A stretch of DNA of 56,549 nucleotides. Source: Clostridiaceae bacterium OM02-2AC (GTDB lineage: Bacteria; Bacillota_I; Bacilli_A; Erysipelotrichales; Erysipelotrichaceae). Location: positions 1 through 56,549 of the forward strand of contig QULU01000033.1 in NCBI GenBank assembly GCA_003481775.1. The letters are read 5' to 3'. Every line of letters begins with the position of its first letter. Positions within the stretch are counted from its first letter, which is position 1. Under the pieces are notes generated by a model. That model searched no databases, was not told the origin of the DNA, and worked only from the letters and a program-made list of their open reading frames with translations. Positions 8,867-17,717 of the stretch are shown piece after piece. The position numbers and the translations under genes are program-made.

Positions 8867-9406
8867 ATGCTGTATACGGCAACATATCCATCACCTGTTG
8901 GAAAAATGATATTGGCTTCTGATGGTGATAGCATCATCGGATTGTGGATAGAGGGACAAAAGTATTATGGCAGTACTCTGTCAGAAAAGAGCATCATGCG
9001 GGAGGATATACCCGTATTGGTATCCGCAAAGAAGTGGCTGGACAGATACTTTGCGGGTGAAAGACCTTTGATAGAGGAACTGCCTTTGTCAATGAATGGT
9101 GGAAAATTTCGACAGAGCGTGTGGAAGCTTTTATGTCAGATTCCATACGGAGAGGTGGTCACCTATGGGGACATTGCAAGGAAAATGGCAGTTATCATGC
9201 AGAAGCCAGGGATGTCTGCGCAGGCAGTAGGCGGTGCTGTTAGCCACAACCCGATATCCATTATCATCCCCTGTCATCGCGTGGTTGGCACAAATGGCAG
9301 CTTGACTGGCTATGCAGGAGGAATCGATGTGAAGATCAAATTGCTTGCATTGGAGGGCGTTAATATGAAGAAGCTGTATATTCCAAAGAAGGGTACGGCT
9401 TTATAG
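8867..9406 (+). CDS. ogt: Methylated-DNA--protein-cysteine S-methyltransferase
   Basis: The 179-residue Ogt/AGT repairs O6-methylguanine by transferring the methyl group to its own cysteine, a suicide reaction. The active site IIIPCHRVVG is intact, preceded by the DNA-binding helix segment FRQSVWKLLCQIPYGEVVTYG and a VGGAVSHNP asparagine hinge. I chose ATG 8867 because AAAGGAGG lies immediately upstream; an earlier in-frame ATG-like start at 8813 lacks this. About 100 bp after an AraC-type regulator, the pairing recalls Ada proteins, in which AraC and Ogt domains are fused. Confidence 0.92.
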   Translation: MLYTATYPSPVGKMILASDGDSIIGLWIEGQKYYGSTLSEKSIMREDIPVLVSAKKWLDRYFAGERPLIEELPLSMNGGKFRQSVWKLLCQIPYGEVVTYGDIARKMAVIMQKPGMSAQAVGGAVSHNPISIIIPCHRVVGTNGSLTGYAGGIDVKIKLLALEGVNMKKLYIPKKGTAL

Positions 9407-9822
9407 CGGATAAATTTCTTATAGAAACAGCAATATGGTGATTATGATATGCATGCTGCAGCTTCTTACAGCTAGCACTTACATCACAAAAAAAACAGCT
9501 TCCTAAAGGATATGCTGCTGAAAAAACAGTGCAATTGATAACAGGAAGCGCTTTTGATTTAGGGCGAAGGAATCTAAGATGAGACAAGCGTTTCATATAC
9601 TAAGTTGACATGACTGAAGATGTGCTATGTGAGAAACGCTAGCATGCTTTGAACAGCATGCTTCCAATCCTGATATGTACAAAAAAATAGTGGAAAGCAG
9701 GATGTTGTCATATGAGCAATGCAAAGATAAGCACATGTCTTGTATATGATTGATAAATCTCTATAGTAAAAGGAATGCATGCATGAACCTGTAAGAATGG
9801 ATCAGCATATATTCCTTTTCGT
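9407..9822. other. Intergenic region between convergent ogt and tgt
   Basis: It contains a possible terminator for ogt (GCTTCCT at 9498-9504 against AGGAAGC at 9543-9549, followed by GCTTTT) and the tgt terminator near its right end. No gene is seen between. Confidence 0.5.
9768..9819 (-). terminator. Terminator of the queuosine-salvage operon
   Basis: AAAAGGAAT (9768-9776) pairs with ATTCCTTTT (9811-9819) just beyond the tgt stop codon. On the minus strand the stem is followed by a T-rich run. Confidence 0.6.
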
Positions 9823-11043
9823 TTATTTGTTTTTTTGCGGATAATAGCTTTTCAAGAAGGCTTCCTTAAATTCCGTAAATCGATCCTCTAAAATTGCCTG
9901 TCTTGTATCCTCCGTCAGGCGAATAATAAAGCGTAGATTATGTAGAGAGGCAAGGCGATAATATTTTCGCTTATCCTCAATATTACCAGATTTCCACAAT
10001 GCACGAAGCTCTCCGCGAGTCCATCCGGCTTTACAGGTAGGACAGTCACAGTTCTCATCCAGCAGCAGCGGGCTGTCTGTAAACTTCGCCAGATTGAACG
10101 GACCGTGCTTCGTATACAGCTTCCCATGTCTTGCTTCACGGGTTGGTGCCACACAATCGAAGGTATCTGCCCCCATTTCTGTACCAATCAGAATATCGTC
10201 AGGGTGGGAAAGGCCAAGCAGATGCCGCGGCTTGTTTTCCGGGAGCTCTTCACAGCACCAGCGCAAAATTTCACCAAGGCTCTCCTTCAAAAATGCGCCA
10301 CCAAGACCATAACCGTCAAAATCCATTTCGGCAAATTTTCTGGCAGTGGAGCGTCGCAGGTCCTCCCAGCGCCCTCCCTGTAGGACGCCATAAAGAGACT
10401 GATGATAGCCAAGCTCATCACAGTGCTTTTTATGTTCCTTTATACTGCGGATTGCCCAGCGCTCTGTACGAGCCAAAGCCTCTACGTTGTATTCGTAGCT
10501 ATCCGCAAGGGATGTCAGCTCATCATAGGCCATGTGAATATCAGCACCGATTCGACATTGAATTTGCATGGATTCCTCAGGCCCGATGAAATCCTCCTGC
10601 TCTGTAAACGGATCATGGAAGTGAACGCCATCCTCTGTAACATGCGCAAGTCGATCCTTGGGGTCTGTATTGATCACATCATTTTCTCGTTTCATACTGA
10701 CAACTTTTCCCATGCCGGATCCCAGCGACATCACCTGAAAGCCTCCGGAATCTGTCAGGGTAGGTCCGTTCCAGCCAGACCATGCCGCAAGTCCTCCATG
10801 CTCGGCAATCTCGAAGGAGGCATTGCGTAGGTGATATCCATTACTCAGCATAGCCTGTGCCTGAATCTGGTACATATCCTCCATAGCCACAAACTTTACT
10901 TCACCCTTTGTTCCAACACTCATAAATGCCGGGGTTTTGATATCCCCGTGCGGTGTATGAATGATGCCGGCACGACCAAGCTTACCGGGAATTCGCTTTG
11001 TTATTTCAAAGCTGAATGTATTGTTATTCTTATATTCTGCCAT
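9823..11043 (-). CDS. tgt: tRNA-guanine transglycosylase with non-canonical substrate pocket
   Basis: The 406-residue TGT exchanges G34 of GUN-anticodon tRNAs for a queuosine-pathway base. Visible: catalytic LTDSGGFQV (Asp98), nucleophile region DTFDCVAPTREARHG (Asp296), and zinc ligands CDCPTC (Cys332, 334, 337). Two pocket positions differ from preQ1-type bacterial enzymes. MAYDELTS has Leu176 where Zymomonas/E. coli TGT has Cys158, and GGAFLKES (~249-255) replaces GGLAVGE. Eukaryotic queuine-type enzymes also change both positions (Val and Gly), so a base other than preQ1, perhaps queuine, is plausible. The upstream transporter gene overlaps it by 14 bp; no preQ1 synthesis gene is in the window. 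Confidence 0.93.
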   Translation of the reverse strand: MAEYKNNNTFSFEITKRIPGKLGRAGIIHTPHGDIKTPAFMSVGTKGEVKFVAMEDMYQIQAQAMLSNGYHLRNASFEIAEHGGLAAWSGWNGPTLTDSGGFQVMSLGSGMGKVVSMKRENDVINTDPKDRLAHVTEDGVHFHDPFTEQEDFIGPEESMQIQCRIGADIHMAYDELTSLADSYEYNVEALARTERWAIRSIKEHKKHCDELGYHQSLYGVLQGGRWEDLRRSTARKFAEMDFDGYGLGGAFLKESLGEILRWCCEELPENKPRHLLGLSHPDDILIGTEMGADTFDCVAPTREARHGKLYTKHGPFNLAKFTDSPLLLDENCDCPTCKAGWTRGELRALWKSGNIEDKRKYYRLASLHNLRFIIRLTEDTRQAILEDRFTEFKEAFLKSYYPQKNK

Positions 11044-11674
11044 CTGTCATCCTACCTCGTAAATGTTTTGCTATGAATGCCTCTATCGGAGAGAATACGA
11101 TTTCAAAGCCAATTCCCAGAACATAGGCAAATACTGCCTGTGCCAGAAATTCCTGAAAAGTAAGAACGCCGATAAATGCAATTGTCTCGAATATGACACA
11201 ATCGATAATATGCGCAAAGGCAGAGGAGCCAAGTGCACGCGCGATAAAGCTGGAAGCGAAGAGTCCGTTTCCATTTTTTAATCTGGTGAATATATAGTTG
11301 TTCAGGAAATTCGAACAAACATACGCACTCAGAGAACCGATAATAATGCGGGGGGTAAACCCCAGAACGCTCGCCATTGCAGTTTGCATAGTCCAGCCTT
11401 CATAGGGAGGAAGTGCAATTACTATATAAAATACGATAATCGCAAGTACATTTATAAAGAATCCAGCTAGGATAATATTTTTGGCAATCTTTTTTCCATA
11501 AAATTCAACAATCAAATCTCCGATAATATATGTAATCGGAAATACTACGACACCTCCATCAACAGCGATACCAAAAAAATTCCATAGCTTTACTGCTGCC
11601 AGGTTGGAAATCAGCAGCGTACTCGCAGAAATCGTTGCGAAATAGATCAAAAGCTTTAGTTTAAAATTTGACAT
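11030..11674 (-). CDS. YhhQ/VUT-family queuosine-precursor transporter
   Basis: The 214-residue protein has about six membrane spans and the YhhQ (COG1738) pattern: an early SNLAAVKLW, VVFPITYIIGDLIVEFYG, then FARALGSSAFAHIIDCVIF-like and FSPIEAFIAK-like segments. YhhQ of E. coli imports preQ0/preQ1, and relatives in gut bacteria import queuine or queuosine. The 14-bp overlap with tgt argues strongly for base salvage. The predicted promoter's TATAAT (minus strand, 11682-11687) lies only 8 bp before the ATG and no Shine-Dalgarno sequence is visible, so the mRNA may be leaderless. No preQ1 riboswitch is recognisable upstream. Confidence 0.88.
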   Translation of the reverse strand: MSNFKLKLLIYFATISASTLLISNLAAVKLWNFFGIAVDGGVVVFPITYIIGDLIVEFYGKKIAKNIILAGFFINVLAIIVFYIVIALPPYEGWTMQTAMASVLGFTPRIIIGSLSAYVCSNFLNNYIFTRLKNGNGLFASSFIARALGSSAFAHIIDCVIFETIAFIGVLTFQEFLAQAVFAYVLGIGFEIVFSPIEAFIAKHLRGRMTDGRI

Positions 11675-12070
11675 GGAAGTATTATAACATAAAATTTTTA
11701 GAATGCGAACTATTGAATACTGTTCTGTAAAGTGATAATCATTTATCGTATTTTTTATTCGTGACTGTCTGGCGTGTTGTAAGGATGATTAGGCTCAGTC
11801 TATAACTGTCTTGTCCTTGCGAAGTGCTGCTCGTGGAAAACCTGGAGGGAGTGTGAATCGGTTACTGTATGAATGCTGTATGCATTCATATTGAAGCCAG
11901 TTTTATAAGGGAAGGAGCAAGCGATGAATCTGGGTTGTGCACAGACCTTTGTATATGGCAGCATGCTTGATAATAGAGCTATTAGAAACATCAGAATTAT
12001 AAACTTAGAAAATGACATTTATAAAGGAAGCATGTATAATGAAAATATACATAGGAAAGAAGGTAAGATT
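11675..12070. other. Divergent intergenic region with an alternative in-frame start
   Basis: Between the transporter and the next rightward gene lies mostly spacer. GGAAGGAG at ~11908-11915 precedes an ATG at 11924 that is in frame with the 12071 gene and would add 49 residues. That extension does not look like a family domain, so I treat it as an optional leader or alternative start. Confidence 0.4.
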
Positions 12071-12442
12071 ATGGATCAAAAATTGATGGATGCTATTACA
12101 GAAAAAACAAAGGAGCTTAGAGATGCAGTAACCTGCAGTGCAGAAGCAAAGGCAGCGGCGCAGGCATGGCTGGATGCGGTAGGAACCCAGCAAATCGAGT
12201 CAATGACACAGGCATATCTCAAAGAACTGGAGGAGGATATCGTTGCAATCGATGATTTGATAGCACTGGCCGAATCAGAGCAGGGAAAACAGATATTCGG
12301 TGAAGAAAAGGCTTCCCAGGTGGCGGAGCATGCAAGAAAAATCAAGCAGGAGGGAGCGGTTTATTGCGACTGTCCGGCGTGTGCAGCAGCGGCCTGTATT
12401 CTGGAAAAAAAGGAAGAGCTTCTTGAAGCTGTGAAAAGTTAA
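12071..12442 (+). CDS. Small conserved protein with CxCxxC motif (family often misnamed Hsp90)
   Basis: The 123-residue acidic, helical protein has a conserved N-terminal half (TCSAEAKAAAQAWLDAVGT), a middle segment SEQGKQIFGEEKA, and a C-terminal VYCDCPACAAAACILEKKEELL. The CDCPAC cluster suggests metal binding or a redox-active site. Similar proteins in gut Clostridia carry the misleading label heat-shock protein Hsp90 although they share no Hsp90 domain. Function unknown. ATG 12071 follows AAGAAGG and agrees with where relatives usually begin. An in-frame start at 11924 with a better Shine-Dalgarno would extend it. Confidence 0.75.
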   Translation: MDQKLMDAITEKTKELRDAVTCSAEAKAAAQAWLDAVGTQQIESMTQAYLKELEEDIVAIDDLIALAESEQGKQIFGEEKASQVAEHARKIKQEGAVYCDCPACAAAACILEKKEELLEAVKS

Positions 12443-12487
12443 GAAGGAGCAGCTGGTCGATTCGTCTGTAACCCATAAGGATAGCAG

Positions 12488-12542
12488 GAAAAAAGGTTTC
12501 TGATTTCTATTGAGATAATGCAATAGAGCTGAAGCCTTTTTT
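12488..12542 (+). terminator. Terminator after the CxCxxC protein
   Basis: GAAAAAAGGTTTC pairs with GAAGCCTTTTTT (12531-12542), with a long inner stem (TTTCTATTG against CAATAGAG). A T-run closes it. Confidence 0.7.
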
Positions 12543-12697
12543 ATGCATAGATGTTTTGGTTTTACATGCTCTTTCGTGCATGCTGCGTATGTAACATAAT
12601 GAATTATGAAATGGATGAATAAAAAAAAACAATAAAAAGCTGTCACAGGAAAAGGTATTTCCCGTCAAATAAGGTGTAGGAAAAATAAGGAGGATGT

Positions 12698-13018
12698 ATG
12701 GAAAAATTTATTATAACCTGTATGATGGGAATTGTAATTGGAGCTGTCGATATTCTGCCAATGGTGAAAATGAAGCTGGATAAGTATTCGATAGCATCGG
12801 CGTTTGTATTTTATTTTACCTTGCCATTTATCATATTGAATACGGAGCTGTTCCATATGGTATGGTGGATAAAGGGAGGACTGCTTGGTGGAATACTTGC
12901 TCTTCCCATGATTATCATCGTATCCAAGGAGGATAAGAAATCTGGACTCCCCATGCTGATCATGTCAACCATGCTGGGAGAGGTTATCTCAATTCTGGCA
13001 TATCTTTTCTCATGGTAG
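12698..13018 (+). CDS. Small membrane protein, unknown function
   Basis: The 106-residue protein has an AAGGAGG site 4-5 bp before the ATG and three to four hydrophobic spans: residues ~4-22, ~32-48, ~58-75 and ~85-105. A short lysine/aspartate loop (SKEDKKSG) lies between the last two. No motif identifies it. It stands alone between two terminators and converges on the collagen-like gene. Confidence 0.7.
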   Translation: MEKFIITCMMGIVIGAVDILPMVKMKLDKYSIASAFVFYFTLPFIILNTELFHMVWWIKGGLLGGILALPMIIIVSKEDKKSGLPMLIMSTMLGEVISILAYLFSW

Positions 13019-13034
13019 ATGTAGTTGCTGTATA

Positions 13035-13080
13035 AAAAATCCCGGGCTGCTGTCAAAATGCACAGTGTCCGGGATTTTTA
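13035..13080. terminator. Bidirectional terminator between convergent genes
   Basis: AAAAATCCCGG (13035-13045) pairs with CCGGGATTTTT (13069-13079). A and T runs on both sides let it serve the membrane protein (plus) and the collagen-like gene (minus). Confidence 0.85.
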
Positions 13081-13105
13081 ATAGCAAGGCTAAGGCTTTG
13101 GCGTG

Positions 13106-14722
13106 CTACTGCACCTGTAGTACACTGAAGACACCAGCCGGAGAGTTGGCAAGCAGGGAAGAGGTGTAAAGAAAGGACACCTGGACATCTGCGCTGATCA
13201 GTGTATTTACAAGAAATGTTCCGCTGACACTTACTGTCGGTGCAGTTAATGTGGCATTTGCACTTGTCGCAAAGCCTGTTTGGGAAACACCGTTAAGCTG
13301 TGGTATAACACTGATTGCTCCTGCTACTGTTACTGATGCTTTTACGAGAAAGGAAACCTGATAGACATGTCCAGCGGTAAGATTGATTGCGGTTGTGCTT
13401 GCTGCTGAAATCGTTGTTCCATTGATAAAGGCGGTGGAAAACGTGATGAGAGAATTGCTGGCTATGGATGATGCGTTGACAGGAAACTGTCCATTCTGCG
13501 CTGTTGCTGTCGCTCCCGTGCTGCCGGTTGCCCCTGTTGGCCCGGTTATTCCGTTTGCTCCGGTTACACCGATATTGCCTTGTGGCCCGGTTGCACCAGT
13601 GGCTCCGTTCATACCTGTTGGACCAGTATTTCCAGTAGATCCTGTCGCTCCTGTTGCCCCTGCTGGACCTATGCTTCCATTGGCACCGGTATTTCCAGTT
13701 GCACCTGTTGCCCCCTGCACGCCGGTAAGTCCGGTCGCTCCCGTGCTGCCGGTTGCTCCAGTTGGTCCTGTGATACCGTTTGCCCCTGTGCTGCCGGTGG
13801 CTCCGGTAGGTCCTGTTGCACCATCAGCACCAGTTGCACCGCTAGCACCGGTCGCTCCGGTTATTCCATCTGCTCCAGTTACACCAGTTGGACCGATTGG
13901 CCCTGTTGCTCCCTGTATACCGTCAGCGCCAGTATTTCCGGTTGCCCCCGTCGCCCCAGTATTCCCATCACTGCCGGTAGCGCCGGTATTCCCTGTAGGA
14001 CCGGTATCACCGGTTGCCCCTGTCGCTCCGGTATTGCCAGCAGCACCTGTTGGTCCTGCTTCTCCATTTTGTCCCGTAGGTCCAGTTGCGCCTGTTCCGC
14101 CAATAGCTCCTGTAGGACCAGTATTACCGGTTGCCCCTGTGGGACCACTAACACCGTCAGCCCCTGTCGCGCCTGTCGCCCCGGTATTGCCAGCAGCACC
14201 TGTTACCCCAGTTGCACCTGTTACGCCATCACTTCCTGTCGGTCCTGTGCTTCCTGTCGCGCCTGTGGGGCCGCTTGCCCCTGGTAAGCCAGGCTCTCCG
14301 CTTGCTCCGGTAGGCCCCGTTGCTCCATTCTCTCCCGTGGCTCCTGTCGCTCCCTGTATGCCAGTATTTCCATCTGCTCCAGTTGGTCCAGTATTCCCTC
14401 TAGAGCCTGTCGGTCCTGTTATCCCGTTCGCGCCTGTTGGTCCTGTCGCACCGCTGATTCCTGTCGCTCCTGTTAAACCTGTTGCTCCGGTTGAGCCTTT
14501 CGGTCCTGTTTCTCCAGTTGCTCCATTCGCTCCTGTTGCACCTCTAGCTCCGGTAGGCCCTGTACTCCCGTTCGCACCGGTTGGTCCCGTCGCACCACTG
14601 ATCCCGGTTGCTCCGTTTGCGCCAGTGCTTCCTGTAATGCCTCGCGGCCCTGTCGGTCCTGTGGGGCCTGTTGGCCCGGTTGGTCCTGTAATACCTGTTT
14701 CCTCTAGCATAGTTATCGGCAT
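13106..14722 (-). CDS. Collagen-like Gly-X-Thr repeat protein with BclA-like C-terminal domain
   Basis: The 538-residue protein has a short N-terminus, then about 130 uninterrupted G-X-Y triplets dominated by GPT, GAT, GNT and GIT, then a ~134-residue C-terminal domain of alternating hydrophobic/Thr-Ser residues ([15 protein letters not shown], then [10 protein letters not shown], then FSVLQVQ). That domain resembles the exosporium BclA C-terminal/TNF-like trimerisation domain. Such proteins form glycosylated filaments on spores or cells; threonines in the Y position are the usual glycan sites. ATG 14722 is chosen because GGAGG lies 8 bp upstream and covers an in-frame GTG at 14731. No signal peptide, as in BclA-type proteins. 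Confidence 0.88.
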   Translation of the reverse strand: MPITMLEETGITGPTGPTGPTGPTGPRGITGSTGANGATGISGATGPTGANGSTGPTGARGATGANGATGETGPKGSTGATGLTGATGISGATGPTGANGITGPTGSRGNTGPTGADGNTGIQGATGATGENGATGPTGASGEPGLPGASGPTGATGSTGPTGSDGVTGATGVTGAAGNTGATGATGADGVSGPTGATGNTGPTGAIGGTGATGPTGQNGEAGPTGAAGNTGATGATGDTGPTGNTGATGSDGNTGATGATGNTGADGIQGATGPIGPTGVTGADGITGATGASGATGADGATGPTGATGSTGANGITGPTGATGSTGATGLTGVQGATGATGNTGANGSIGPAGATGATGSTGNTGPTGMNGATGATGPQGNIGVTGANGITGPTGATGSTGATATAQNGQFPVNASSIASNSLITFSTAFINGTTISAASTTAINLTAGHVYQVSFLVKASVTVAGAISVIPQLNGVSQTGFATSANATLTAPTVSVSGTFLVNTLISADVQVSFLYTSSLLANSPAGVFSVLQVQ

Positions 14723-15011
14723 GCTGTTCACCTCCAGTCTATCTTATGTAGCTTTGCTTGAGTATCATAGGTATTCTGCTAGGTAAAGCGAAGGATTCCG
14801 CATGCTTAAAGCTGATTAAATTTGATTCTGTTATAAAGGGAAGCTCTTGTAATTACGTAAATAGCTTCAAGGTTGATGGCTCTGTGCCTTGCTGTAAGCA
14901 GGAGATGGACACAAAGACTTTATAAAGATGAAAAGAGAAGATCTCCTTCTCTTCTTTACAGTATGTATGGCATAGGTTCTTACTTTTCGTATGTGAAAAC
15001 AATCACCTTGT

Positions 15012-17267
15012 TTATTCACAACAGGATTTTCTTAGGTAGCGTGCAGTAATCGTATCTGCATGTTCAAGCATCTGCTTTGGAGTTCCTGTGAATACGACCT
15101 CTCCACCTGCTGTACCGCCATCCGGCCCGATATCTATAATATAATCGGCCTGCTTCATCACATCCAGATTATGCTCGATGATAATAACTGTATTCCCTCG
15201 CTCTACAAAGCCTTCCAGCAGCTTCATGATGCTTTTGATATCTGATGCGTGAAGACCAGTGGTCGGCTCATCCAGTATAAAGATATTTCCTTTATTTTTG
15301 AGATGCTTTGCAAGCTTGATTCGCTGACGCTCGCCACCGGAAAGGGTTGAAAGAGGTTGTCCAAGAGATAGATAGGATAAGCCAACCTCATGCAGGGTAC
15401 GTAATTTTCTATATATCTTTGGCTGCTCATTGAAGAATTCCAAGGCATCTTCTACAGTTAATTCCATAATATCGGCTATAGTATGACCACGATATTCATA
15501 AGATAATGCCTCCTCACTATAGCGCTTTCCTTCACACAGTTCACATACGGTTGTTACAGGATCCATAAAAACAAGCTCTGTGACCACAATTCCCTTTCCG
15601 TGGCAATGCGGACATGCGCCTTTGCTATTGAAGGAAAACATTCCGGCATCTATTTCATGCACGCTTGCCAGCAGCTTTCTGATATCATTACTGAAATCAA
15701 GAAAGGTTGCAGGTGTGGACCGACCGGTTGCAGTTATTGGCGTCTGATCCACAAGGACGACACGCTCTTCATATTGCTTTGCAAAAACATCGCGGATAAG
15801 GGAGCTTTTTCCGGAACCTGCCACACCGCTTACCACTGTAAGAATATGCAATGGTATATCCACGGATACATGCTTCAGGTTGTGCAGGGTTGCATCCGTT
15901 ATGGAAAGATATTCGGTTGGAATTCTCGGCTGTTGTTTTATGCTGATTTGTTCACGCATTGCGTTTCCGGTGAGTGTATCCGAACATAAAAGCTGCTCAT
16001 AGCTTCCCTGAAACATAATTTGTCCGCCATTTCTGCCTGCCAGTGGACCTACATCAATTACTTCATCTGCTATACTGATAACATCCTTATCATGCTCTAC
16101 GACCAGAACAGTATTTCCCCTATCTCTTAGCTTGCGAAGCAGATTCGTCATTCTGTATACATCTCTTGGATGCATGCCTGTGCTCGGTTCATCAAATATA
16201 TAGGTAAGACCTGTTAGGGAGCTTCCCATATAACGCACCAGCTTCAGTCTTTGTGCTTCTCCTCCTGAGAGTGTAGAGGATTCGCGGTTCATGCTTAGAT
16301 ACGGGAGTCCGATATCAATCATGCGGGTCAGAGATGCAGTTAGAGTCTCTATGATAGTGACTGCTCTTGCATCCTTGATTTCCCTGAGAATATCCCGTAA
16401 TTTAAGAAATTCCATATCACAAAGATCGGCTATTGAATAGCCGTTGATTTTACAGGCCAGAGCATGCTCGTTTAAACGTTTACCGTGACATAGTGGACAT
16501 TCTCTTTCCTGAATCATCTCTTCTAACCGCTTTTTTGAAACCTCAGAGGAACTCATATGATCACGATTGATAAGAAGACGTGAGAAATGATTGTGAATAC
16601 CTTCAATGCGCTTATTCAGCCGTTTATCTCCACGGTTGTACGCACCGTATAAAAGAAGATTATATTCCCGCTCGCTATAATTTTTAAGCGGTTTTTCAAG
16701 ATCAAATAAACCGGATTCTGTGTACTGGCGATAATACCAGTTTCCAGGATGGAAGGCAGGGAGATCGACCATTCCCTCCTTCCAGGATTTTTCGGGATCC
16801 AGAGCTTTGCTTATATCCAGTTCGATAACTTTGCCAAGTCCTGAGCATTCCGGGCACATACCACTTGGATCATTAAAGGAAAAACTGGAGGCACTACCGA
16901 TATAGGGGGAGCCTATCCGGGAAAATAACAGTCGCATAGCAGAGTACAGATCACTGATAGTACCGACTGTTGATCTGGCATTTCCCTGCAGTCTGCTCTG
17001 GTCAATAATGACGGAAGCGCTCAAATGATCAATGTGATCCACTTTTGGTTTTTCGTATTTTGGAAGGCGCCCGCGAATGAAAGCGGTATAGGTTTCGTTC
17101 ATCTGGCGTTGACTCTCTGCGGCTATCGTATCAAATACAATACTGGATTTTCCAGAACCGGAAACTCCGGTGAATACGACAATTTTATCTTTGGGTATGG
17201 TAAGAGATACATGCTTCAGGTTATTTTGGTGCAGTCCTTGAATCACAATGCTGTTATGTTTTGCCAT
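15012..17267 (-). CDS. UvrA-like ABC ATPase lacking the UvrB-binding domain (UvrA2/DrrC type)
   Basis: The 751-residue protein has two ABC modules with Walker A GVSGSGKSS and GVAGSGKSS and signatures LSGGEAQRLKL and LSGGERQRIKL. Zinc-module cysteines are present (CPECSGLGK, CPLCHGKR, CPHCHGKG, CELCEGKR). It is about 190 residues shorter than true UvrA, and the usual UvrB-binding region after the first Walker A is missing, as in UvrA2 paralogues linked to tolerance of DNA-binding drugs. It is therefore unlikely to replace UvrA in UvrABC repair. ATG 17267 is chosen because AAAGGAG lies 6 bp upstream; an in-frame start at 17309 has none. Confidence 0.88.
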   Translation of the reverse strand: MAKHNSIVIQGLHQNNLKHVSLTIPKDKIVVFTGVSGSGKSSIVFDTIAAESQRQMNETYTAFIRGRLPKYEKPKVDHIDHLSASVIIDQSRLQGNARSTVGTISDLYSAMRLLFSRIGSPYIGSASSFSFNDPSGMCPECSGLGKVIELDISKALDPEKSWKEGMVDLPAFHPGNWYYRQYTESGLFDLEKPLKNYSEREYNLLLYGAYNRGDKRLNKRIEGIHNHFSRLLINRDHMSSSEVSKKRLEEMIQERECPLCHGKRLNEHALACKINGYSIADLCDMEFLKLRDILREIKDARAVTIIETLTASLTRMIDIGLPYLSMNRESSTLSGGEAQRLKLVRYMGSSLTGLTYIFDEPSTGMHPRDVYRMTNLLRKLRDRGNTVLVVEHDKDVISIADEVIDVGPLAGRNGGQIMFQGSYEQLLCSDTLTGNAMREQISIKQQPRIPTEYLSITDATLHNLKHVSVDIPLHILTVVSGVAGSGKSSLIRDVFAKQYEERVVLVDQTPITATGRSTPATFLDFSNDIRKLLASVHEIDAGMFSFNSKGACPHCHGKGIVVTELVFMDPVTTVCELCEGKRYSEEALSYEYRGHTIADIMELTVEDALEFFNEQPKIYRKLRTLHEVGLSYLSLGQPLSTLSGGERQRIKLAKHLKNKGNIFILDEPTTGLHASDIKSIMKLLEGFVERGNTVIIIEHNLDVMKQADYIIDIGPDGGTAGGEVVFTGTPKQMLEHADTITARYLRKSCCE

Positions 17268-17646
17268 TTTTAACTCCTTTGCTATTTCCATGACAGAAAT
17301 ATATGTCATAAATCATTATAAAGTCTCCCCTAATGGTAGAGTCAATAGGAGTTTTACAGTTTTTTTGATGCAGGTATCAACGAAAGCCATGGGATAGCAT
17401 TACTGTGCTTTCTTTTGATTGAAAGACGTTATGATCGACTGCTTGACGCACGTTGATGCTCATTGTTTCAACATATTGCATTCGCATGACTGCTTTCTGA
17501 TATGAAAATAACTATGATATTGGTAGATAGCAACATTTCATTTATATGGTGCTGTCTATTTTCTATAAGGATACTTCAATGTCCTGCATAATCGGTAATG
17601 CTTACAGAGGCAAATAAAACTGAAAATGTTTTTTACAGAAGATTCA
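17268..17646. other. Divergent intergenic region
   Basis: No gene or clear hairpin is seen. It separates the leftward UvrA-like gene from the gldA promoter. Confidence 0.4.
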
Positions 17647-17675
17647 TTGACTTTGTGAAAACGCTATCTTACAAT
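17647..17675 (+). promoter_or_regulatory. Promoter of the glycerol dehydrogenase gene
   Basis: TTGACT (17647-17652), 17-bp spacer, TACAAT (17670-17675), about 35 bp before the start codon. Confidence 0.65.
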
Positions 17676-17717
17676 AGGTATTGAAGTAAATTGCCATAGA
17701 AAAAGGAAGGTGATAAC

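Noticed and set aside
13383..14786. Open frame of 467 codons on the plus strand, and another of 235 codons at 13580-14287
   Set aside because: Both are complements of the Gly-X-Thr repeats, which rarely contain stop triplets in reverse. No ribosome-binding site, and the products are meaningless Pro-Val-Ala or Cys-Ser repeats.
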